A stretch of 58,314 nt of DNA from Succinimonas amylolytica DSM 2873. Lineage in GTDB: Bacteria > Pseudomonadota > Gammaproteobacteria > Enterobacterales > Succinivibrionaceae. The position numbers and the translations under genes were made by a program. Within the stretch, counting starts at the first letter, position 1; each line of letters opens with the position of its first letter. The stretch spans positions 1,366,373 to 1,424,686 of the forward strand of contig NZ_KB899636.1 of the NCBI RefSeq assembly GCF_000378405.1. Reading direction: 5' to 3'. This document shows positions 52,701 through 58,314 of the stretch, piece by piece. Below the pieces are notes generated by a model that saw nothing but the letters and a program-made list of their open reading frames with translations, was not told the DNA's origin and ran no database searches.

Positions 52701-53276
52701 TCACTCCAGAAAGCTCAGGGAGTTCAGCGTTTTCCCGGAAATATCCAGAAGAGCAACAGTTCCGGAATTCTCATTGATAATTCCCATGGTATGGATGCCG
52801 TTCGGCCCCTTAGGGAAGGTGAGAGAACCCGGATTGAAAATGATAACACCATGGGAATTACGTTCCAGGATCGGTACATGGGTGTGTCCGCTCATAAAGA
52901 TGTCATTTCTGGTAAGTCCCAGCTTTTCGGTATCTGCAGGTTTCCAGAGATGTCCGTGCGTCATAACAGCTCGATGTCTGCCGATTACCAGAGTATTCAC
53001 CGGAGATGTCAGGGGGAATTCGCAAAGCTTCTGATCCACTTCGCTGTCGCAGTTTCCCTTGACGGCAATGATTTTGTGTTTCAGGGGATTCAGCAGTTCC
53101 GGGATCCCGAGAGGATGGTATTCCTGTGAAAGTCCGTTCCGTGGCCCGTGGTTTATCAGATCCCCCAGGAGAAGATAGAAGGATATTCTGTAGCTTTCCA
53201 GAGCTTTTAAAGCAGCGGAGAGACATGCACTGTCACCGTGAATATCAGAAATCACTGCATAGACATTGTTCGTCAT
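52701..53276 (-). CDS. yfcE: Metallophosphoesterase of the YfcE family
   Basis: YfcE-type proteins are Mn-dependent phosphodiesterases of the calcineurin-like fold. The 191-residue protein carries all motifs in order: SDIHGD at the N-terminus, GDLINHGPRN, GNCDSEVDQ, MTHGHLW, SGHTHVP and NPGSLTFPKG. The physiological substrate is unknown. The gene is divergent from the VWA gene across a 400-base AT-rich region. Confidence 0.93.
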   Translation of the reverse strand: MTNNVYAVISDIHGDSACLSAALKALESYRISFYLLLGDLINHGPRNGLSQEYHPLGIPELLNPLKHKIIAVKGNCDSEVDQKLCEFPLTSPVNTLVIGRHRAVMTHGHLWKPADTEKLGLTRNDIFMSGHTHVPILERNSHGVIIFNPGSLTFPKGPNGIHTMGIINENSGTVALLDISGKTLNSLSFLE

Positions 53277-53495
53277 ATGAACACCTCTGTTGTTTATCAG
53301 GCCTGTTCCGGTCTTTAGTTTTTATAAAGTCTGCTGCTATTGTAAGCGTCAGGCCCTTATAAATCCAGGAACCTGAAATAGCGTGTCATTTTGACAGGCG
53401 TTATATCAGTATGACCGATTCCTAAAAAAAGATGCCGGGGCGGTTTTTGAGAAGAAAAACTTCCTGAAAATGGAGGTTTAGACAGATAAAAGCTC

Positions 53496-53522
53496 AATTA
53501 ATAATCAAAATGGTTATTAATT
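53496..53522. promoter_or_regulatory. Inverted repeat 1 upstream of the VWA gene
   Basis: AATTAATAA and TTATTAATT are perfect 9-bp arms with a 9-base spacer. It lies about 90 bases upstream of the predicted start site and directly abuts a second inverted repeat. Confidence 0.55.
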
Positions 53523-53548
53523 AAACATTTTTATAGAAATAATGTTTA
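53522..53548. promoter_or_regulatory. Inverted repeat 2 upstream of the VWA gene
   Basis: TAAACATT and AATGTTTA are perfect 8-bp arms with an 11-base spacer, lying 17 bases before the -35 element. With repeat 1 it forms a 53-bp block of dyad symmetry likely to be a regulator-binding region. Confidence 0.55.
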
Positions 53549-53564
53549 GCTGTTAAAAAAATCT

Positions 53565-53593
53565 TTGTCTTGTTATAAAAACTAAATTATAAT
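53565..53593 (+). promoter_or_regulatory. Sigma-70 promoter of the VWA gene
   Basis: TTGTCT and a perfect TATAAT are exactly 17 bases apart, with an AT-rich spacer and surroundings. The predicted start (about 53600) gives a 75-base leader. Confidence 0.75.
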
Positions 53594-53675
53594 GGCGATG
53601 TTTTCCGGAAGGAAGACGGTTTGAAAGATAAAGATTTAGAAGAAACGTAATTTATTAGTTCGGAAGGTGAAGATT

Positions 53676-55490
53676 ATGAAGATCAGCAGCGGTGTTTTAC
53701 CACTATTAATTGGTTCCTATGCCAGACGGTATGGCGTGGATTTGCTCATGTACGGTCATACTGCCTATACTAACGGCAAGCAGATCACCATCCCACGTCT
53801 TGACCTCAGCGACAGTGCCGGGCTGGAAATGGCATATGGCTATGTGGCTCATGAATGCGGACACATTGTTTTCACGAATTTTGAATGTCTCGGCGCATTC
53901 CGGAATGATTCTGCAGATTTCGGGATGTTCAATTCCATTGAGGATGCCCGGGTTAACTATCTCCAGGTCAAATCATGGCCGGGGCTCCTTAAAACCTTCA
54001 ATTTTCAGTATGACCAGCTGAAGTCGCAGTCCTGTGTTTTTTTGAGAAAATGCCGTGATGAGAAAAAACTGACGACGCTTCTGATTCTTTACTGTAACTA
54101 CAAAGCCCATGAGGATGCTGGATTCAGAGGAAAAGGCGTACGCTGCCTTCGGAGATTTGCCCAGGTTGCATTGCTGAGCTTTTTTCCTAAATCGGTACTC
54201 GGAATTATTGATCATCTGATATATCGTGTGGCTTACCGGCAGACTTCGGAGGATGTTCTTGAGGTATCCGCCTCAGTTTTGGATTTTATCAGAAAATATA
54301 TTCGCAAAAACAACTTTGAGTTTGACAGGGCGGTAAAGAGCGCGCTTAGCGGCACCATTTCCAATAAAGAGTCAGCGAAATCCGCTGCCGGGCCGGATCT
54401 GTTTTCCGATAGTCATATCTGCAGCAGTTATCGCAAGGTGAGCTTTGCCAGAATTTTCAGGGATCTGAAGCTTCCCGATGAGCTGTTAAGAAGTCTGGAG
54501 AATGACTTTAGCTCAAGACTAAATGCTGAAACATTCGATGCCGCCCCGGCTGGCAGAATCGTACGGATGGGCAGCCTTGGCAAATTCAGTGATGGTGATA
54601 TTCCATCCATTGTCAGCGAAATGGAGCATCGTTCCAATACCATCGGCTGTTCCCAAGACTTCGGAGGTACGGTAACTGGTTCAGCCCGGCCGGCTGATAA
54701 CGATAATCTTTATCAGAAGGTTATTAGAAACGGCAGCTTCCGGGCACAGATTGAAAATATGATGCGTTCATATGATGAATGGCTGAACGGGCACAGTACT
54801 AAGGGCAAGGTGCTGGACATTCAGGCCTATGCAAACAGGTTCATAAACGATTTCAAGGTATTTAGAGCCAAAAGAATTCGGCAGTGCATTAACACAGCGG
54901 TTCATCTTCTGGTGGATATTTCCGGATCCATGTCAGCGTTGTGTCCTGATACCAATATCCGGCGTTATGAGGTGGCGAATCAGGTTGCACTGTCTCTGGC
55001 TCTGGGGATGGAAAATATCAGCAATCTTACCTCAGAGGTAACCTACTTTCCGGGAACCTATGCCGAATTTGATACCATCCGGAATCCCCGGCAGAGTGTC
55101 AGAAGCAGGGCAAGATATTTTGATCAGAAGCCTCACAGCTGTACTCCGCTTACTCAGGCACTTCTTCATGCAGTTGAAAAGCTGCCTGAAAAAAATCCGT
55201 ATCAGAGAAATATCATTATTGTCATAACAGACGGAAAGCCCGACTGCTTTGACACCGCCAGAAGGGTCATTGAAAGATGTACCAGACTGGGGATTGAAAT
55301 ATACGGTATCGGTATAGGTGATAATGCTCAGACAAAGGATCTGTTTCTTACAAGTGAAAATATTTCTTCGGCTGCCGATCTTCCTCAAGCTATGAAACGG
55401 CTCATGAAGCGAACATTTTTCAGGAAGTTCGACATTATGGGCAATACCACTCTGGCCAAAATAATGGCAGCAAAAATGTCCCATATCTGA
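53676..55490 (+). CDS. VWA-domain protein with N-terminal HExxH metallopeptidase-like region
   Basis: The 604-residue protein combines two parts. Near residue 60 stands YVAHECGHIVFTNFE, an HExxH zinc motif, followed about 30 residues later by FNSIEDARVN, which fits the N-x-x-E-D third-ligand pattern of gluzincin-like domains in CobT/VWA proteins. The C-terminal third is a von Willebrand A domain with the MIDAS motif DISGSMS (near 415), TYFPGTYAEF and IVITDGKPDCFDTARRVIERC. Such proteins normally work with a MoxR/CbbQ-type AAA+ ATPase encoded next to them (chelatase- or activase-like, also in mobile elements); none is adjacent here. AAGGTG precedes the ATG; a GTG three codons upstream is an alternative. 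Function is unknown. Confidence 0.8.
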   Translation: MKISSGVLPLLIGSYARRYGVDLLMYGHTAYTNGKQITIPRLDLSDSAGLEMAYGYVAHECGHIVFTNFECLGAFRNDSADFGMFNSIEDARVNYLQVKSWPGLLKTFNFQYDQLKSQSCVFLRKCRDEKKLTTLLILYCNYKAHEDAGFRGKGVRCLRRFAQVALLSFFPKSVLGIIDHLIYRVAYRQTSEDVLEVSASVLDFIRKYIRKNNFEFDRAVKSALSGTISNKESAKSAAGPDLFSDSHICSSYRKVSFARIFRDLKLPDELLRSLENDFSSRLNAETFDAAPAGRIVRMGSLGKFSDGDIPSIVSEMEHRSNTIGCSQDFGGTVTGSARPADNDNLYQKVIRNGSFRAQIENMMRSYDEWLNGHSTKGKVLDIQAYANRFINDFKVFRAKRIRQCINTAVHLLVDISGSMSALCPDTNIRRYEVANQVALSLALGMENISNLTSEVTYFPGTYAEFDTIRNPRQSVRSRARYFDQKPHSCTPLTQALLHAVEKLPEKNPYQRNIIIVITDGKPDCFDTARRVIERCTRLGIEIYGIGIGDNAQTKDLFLTSENISSAADLPQAMKRLMKRTFFRKFDIMGNTTLAKIMAAKMSHI

Positions 55491-55887
55491 ACCGCAGGAA
55501 GACATCCGGTGGCCTTGGCAAGATTAGTGCGTTGTTTTTTAGGAATCCTGGATTCTGCAGGGTCGGCTTCTGAGGCAGTCATGCTGAATAATCGAGTCTT
55601 ATGAGCCGGATTTTCTGACAGCCGTACTGTGAGAGGCCGCTTTTCTGAAAATGGATTACGCCATGGTTATTTCGGGAATTGAAAGTACGTCAGGAAATTC
55701 CCGAAGCCCGGTGCTGTGATATGCATGCTGGCGGCTTTGATGCTATAATTCCAGAACGGAGGAAAGGTTTTCAGGCAGTGTCCGAATACAGTTTTGGATG
55801 CCGGGGGATCTTTCCGGATCTGTTTTACGCGGGGGGTGAGGCTTTTAAGTGCCTTGTTGAACCAAAACCGATATTTAAGATAAGCCG
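55491..55887 (+). other. Intergenic region with an extended -10 promoter
   Basis: Nearly 400 bases without an accepted gene. TGCTATAAT at 55741-55749 is a perfect extended -10 element and probably drives the following membrane protein and ABC transporter genes, giving a leader of about 130 bases. No terminator for the VWA gene was obvious. Confidence 0.5.
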
Positions 55888-56283
55888 ATGACTGTTTTCC
55901 TGTTTGTTCTGGCGACGCTGTTTTTCCTGTTGCTTTTTCCAGTTGTGATGATATCTCTGCTGAATCTGTGTGCCTTAAGAAGCAAGCTGGAATATCCGGC
56001 GCTTCTTTCAAAGGAGATTTCCCAGGCGGTGGTGCTTCTGACGGTGCTGGCCGTTGAAGGTGGCATCTGGTTTTACATGCATACGGTCTACTCTCTTGCA
56101 GCCGAGATTCTGGTGATTCTGCTGACAGCTCCCATTGCGGTGACAGCTTTCAGGAAATCGCGTTTGTCCGGTTATAACTCGGAATCCCGTAGCCGTTTTT
56201 TGATTCTGGGCATTCTGTCGGTACTGTTCCTGGTGGCCATGACTGTTTTCGTGCTTAAAAATCAGGGGCTGATAAGCTGGTGA
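55888..56283 (+). CDS. Small inner-membrane protein, unknown function
   Basis: The 131-residue protein has about four hydrophobic segments (VFLFVLATLFFLLLFPVVMISLL, AVVLLTVLAVEGGIWFYM, AAEILVILLTAPIAVTAF, FLILGILSVLFLVAMTVFVL) separated by short basic loops. No family was recognised. It ends 23 bases before the ABC transporter gene and may be cotranscribed with it. The ribosome site is weak. Confidence 0.6.
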   Translation: MTVFLFVLATLFFLLLFPVVMISLLNLCALRSKLEYPALLSKEISQAVVLLTVLAVEGGIWFYMHTVYSLAAEILVILLTAPIAVTAFRKSRLSGYNSESRSRFLILGILSVLFLVAMTVFVLKNQGLISW

Positions 56284-56306
56284 TGTGAAACTCCGGAGAT
56301 TTGGTT

Positions 56307-58145
56307 GTGTTCAGTTTTTTTGAAAGGCTTATCCCGCCGTTCCCCGAAAATGTCTCCGATGCCGGGGTTCCTCCGCACACCTTTTTCAGGTTTATACTGT
56401 TCTATTCCAGAGGAATGTGGCGCTATCTTCTGCTGGTATCCTTTCTGTCTGCCTGTGCCGGATTCGGTGAAGCTCTTTTCTTTTTCTATATCGGAAGACT
56501 GGTGGATATTCTGGCGGTATCCGCCCCTGAAACTCTTTGGGAACTTCACGGTTCCACATTCATAACATTTGGGGTACTGGCGCTGGTGATTCTCCCGCTG
56601 ATTCAGACTTTGCATCATCTGCTTCTCAATCAGGGTATCCGCAGCAACTATCCCATGCAGATCCGGTATCGGATGCACTGTCATCTTTTACGGCAGTCTG
56701 TGGCCTTTTTTGCATCGGAATATGCGGGAAGACTTTCCCAGAAGCTGATGCAGACATCCCTGGGGATTCGGGATACCGTGATGAAATTCATCGATGTCAT
56801 TGTGCATATGATTGTCTATTTTGTTACGATGGTGTCCATGCTTGCCGGAACGGATCCTCTTCTTATGGCTGTCATGCTGATCTGGCTCTTCATGTACCTT
56901 GGCATTATGTATCATTTTCTGCCGCTTTTAAGAAGAGCCAGCAGGGCGGCGGCCGAAAAACGTTCCGAAATGGTGGGCTGTTTTGTGGACAGCTATGCCA
57001 ATATTCAGACGGTCAAGCTGTTTTCGAAGAATTCCTACGAAGAACAGCACGCTGCCGGGAATATGAAATCGTGCCTCAGGGCTGAATACCTGCTGATGCG
57101 GCTGGTGACTCGCTTTGATCTGGCGGTGCAGTACATCGACTATCTCCTGATTGCAGTTCTGACCTTTTTTGCAGTGTGGCTTTGGACCCGGGGTGTTGTT
57201 CTGGCTGGCGGTGTGGCGGTGGCTCTCAGCCTGGCTATCCGGGTAAATAACATGTCCCAGTGGGTGATGTGGGAGGTGGGGCTTCTTTTTGACAATATTG
57301 GTAACGTTCAGAACGGCATGGATACTGTGGCCAGTCCAGTGACTGTAACTGATCCCGAAAATCCGGTCTCGGTTTCCTCATGTCAGGGAAAAATTGAATT
57401 TCGTAATGTGGATTTTTCATACCATACCGGTGTTCCGGTATTCAAAAATCTCAGTCTTGCTATCCGCCCGGGAGAAAAAATCGGCATTGTCGGCCATTCT
57501 GGCAGCGGCAAGTCCACACTGGTCAGTCTGCTTCTGCGTTTTTATGATGTGAACTCCGGCGAAGTACTGGTGGACGGCATCGATATAAGAAAGTTTAGAC
57601 AGGATGATCTCCGCAGCATGATAGCTATGGTTACCCAGGACATATCCCTGTTGCACCGTTCTGTCAGGGATAACATCATGTATGGCTATGATTATTCGGA
57701 AGATTCCGAAAATGTCATGAGGGAGGCAGCTCATAAGGCTGAGGCCGATTCGTTTATTGTCACTCTGAGCGATGCCATGGGGCATCAGGGATATGATACT
57801 GAAGTCGGAGAAAGAGGGGTTAGGCTTTCCGGTGGGCAAAGGCAGCGTATTGCCATAGCACGGGTGATCATCAGAAATTCCCCGATTCTGATACTGGACG
57901 AAGCTACTTCCGCACTGGATTCCGAAATCGAAGACGTGGTCAGAAAGAATCTTGACGGCATTATGCAGGGAAAGACGGTAATTGCCATCGCACACCGGCT
58001 TTCTACCATTGCCGCCATGGACAGGCTCATTGTTCTTGACCGGGGAATCATTGTCGAAGAAGGTACTCATGAGGAGCTTCTGGCCAAAGACGGAATTTAC
58101 GCATCCTTATGGCGAAGGCAGACGGGCGGTTTTTTGGGGCGGTAG
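56307..58145 (+). CDS. ABC transporter, fused permease and ATPase (exporter type)
   Basis: This is a homodimerising ABC exporter half-transporter of about 612 residues. The N-terminal half has six membrane helices (about residues 35-320). The nucleotide-binding half has Walker A GHSGSGKST, Q-loop MVTQDISLLHRSV, signature RLSGGQRQRIAIARVI, Walker B ILILDEATSALDS and the switch His in IAHRLSTI. The N-terminus FERLIPPFPENV belongs to a widespread but uncharacterised subgroup usually called multidrug/lipid exporters; substrate unknown. GTG at 56307 is chosen because CGGAG lies eight bases upstream; an in-frame TTG two codons earlier is too close to it. Confidence 0.92.
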   Translation: MFSFFERLIPPFPENVSDAGVPPHTFFRFILFYSRGMWRYLLLVSFLSACAGFGEALFFFYIGRLVDILAVSAPETLWELHGSTFITFGVLALVILPLIQTLHHLLLNQGIRSNYPMQIRYRMHCHLLRQSVAFFASEYAGRLSQKLMQTSLGIRDTVMKFIDVIVHMIVYFVTMVSMLAGTDPLLMAVMLIWLFMYLGIMYHFLPLLRRASRAAAEKRSEMVGCFVDSYANIQTVKLFSKNSYEEQHAAGNMKSCLRAEYLLMRLVTRFDLAVQYIDYLLIAVLTFFAVWLWTRGVVLAGGVAVALSLAIRVNNMSQWVMWEVGLLFDNIGNVQNGMDTVASPVTVTDPENPVSVSSCQGKIEFRNVDFSYHTGVPVFKNLSLAIRPGEKIGIVGHSGSGKSTLVSLLLRFYDVNSGEVLVDGIDIRKFRQDDLRSMIAMVTQDISLLHRSVRDNIMYGYDYSEDSENVMREAAHKAEADSFIVTLSDAMGHQGYDTEVGERGVRLSGGQRQRIAIARVIIRNSPILILDEATSALDSEIEDVVRKNLDGIMQGKTVIAIAHRLSTIAAMDRLIVLDRGIIVEEGTHEELLAKDGIYASLWRRQTGGFLGR

Positions 58146-58162
58146 CGGAGCTGTCTCAGTAT

Positions 58163-58190
58163 AAAGCGCCGTTTTTTAGGACGGGGCTTT
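58163..58190. terminator. Possible shared terminator hairpin
   Basis: AAAGCGCCGT and ACGGGGCTTT pair over 10 positions with one mismatch. T residues are short on both strands (ATTAT on the plus strand), so termination strength is doubtful. It lies between the ABC gene and a possible convergent gene. Confidence 0.4.
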
Positions 58191-58191
58191 A

Positions 58192-58314
58192 TTATGAAAG
58201 AAAGCTCCCCGGCGGACAAACGAAAGCGACGGCCCTTAAGCCGCATTCGGAACGCTGCATGCCCTGGAATGGAGTGGCGACCCAGATCTCTTCGGTAAGA
58301 TCCGTTCCGGCCCC
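58192..58314 (-). CDS. Possible C-terminal end of a gene running off the window
   Basis: On the minus strand a frame is open from the window edge to a TAA, giving 40 residues ending IWVATPFQGMQRSEC...CPPGSFLS. Its convergent placement beside the hairpin suits a gene end, but the fragment is too short to recognise and could be chance. Confidence 0.25.
   Translation of the reverse strand, partial: GAGTDLTEEIWVATPFQGMQRSECGLRAVAFVCPPGSFLS

Overview
The window reads as chromosome of an anaerobic or facultatively anaerobic gammaproteobacterium. Supporting signs are a complete tolQRAB-pal-cpoB set behind ruvAB and ybgC, lrp directly upstream of ftsK, an initiator tRNA with a C1:A72 end, an RnfA subunit, an anaerobic ribonucleotide reductase activase (NrdG) and part of the cobalamin nucleotide-loop pathway. 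The mix of typical gammaproteobacterial synteny with anaerobic metabolism suggests the rumen/gut family Succinivibrionaceae or a near relative; this placement is an inference from gene content, not from a marker-gene comparison.

Layout. 1-1.1 kb: the tail of an IS transposase and a zinc-ribbon membrane protein. 1.2-4.5 kb (minus strand): rnfA and the cobT-cobS-cobC cluster. 4.5-15.4 kb: a possible small lipoprotein, a TSCPD protein, a PLP aminotransferase, rimO, a very large TPR-GAF-GGDEF protein, a cysteine-rich Sel1/Hcp-like exported protein and two divergent zinc-ribbon membrane proteins. 15.5-32.5 kb: the aspS-yebC ... ruvA-ruvB-ybgC-tolQ-tolR-tolA-tolB-pal-cpoB backbone. It is interrupted between yebC and ruvA by a minus-strand block (mfd, an exported proline-rich protein, a PHP phosphatase) plus an exported plus-strand protein, and ruvC is absent. 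33-42.5 kb: another zinc-ribbon membrane protein, an unusual leuA gene fused to an AraC-type DNA-binding domain, dedA, trmL, a PfkB sugar kinase, trxB and a His-rich EF-hand exported protein. 43-52 kb: lrp, ftsK with a very long linker, three tandem tRNA-Asn genes, uvrB and nrdG. 52-58.3 kb: a probable sigma-54-dependent small RNA, tRNA-fMet, yfcE, an orphan VWA/HExxH protein, a small membrane protein and an ABC exporter.

Two candidates stand out as possibly undescribed. (1) LeuA-AraC: a full-length 2-isopropylmalate synthase, including its leucine-sensing domain, continues in frame into a complete double helix-turn-helix AraC/XylS domain. It is a candidate enzyme-transcription factor for leucine control. 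(2) Between nrdG and tRNA-fMet lies a compact sigma-54 control unit: two perfect TTGCA-AAA-TGCAA palindromes 51 bp apart, then a GG-N10-GC sigma-54 promoter, then a roughly 74-nt structured transcript ending in an intrinsic terminator. It has the architecture of a quorum-sensing Qrr small-RNA gene but shows no Qrr sequence that I recognise.

Other points are a GGDEF protein whose N-terminal region looks like an ATPase that has lost both Walker motifs, a YbgC thioesterase lacking two of the three residues reported as catalytic, and duplicated modules in TolA, FtsK and an exported protein. Several promoters, terminators and inverted repeats were read directly from the sequence. No CRISPR array, rRNA or intact mobile element was seen.
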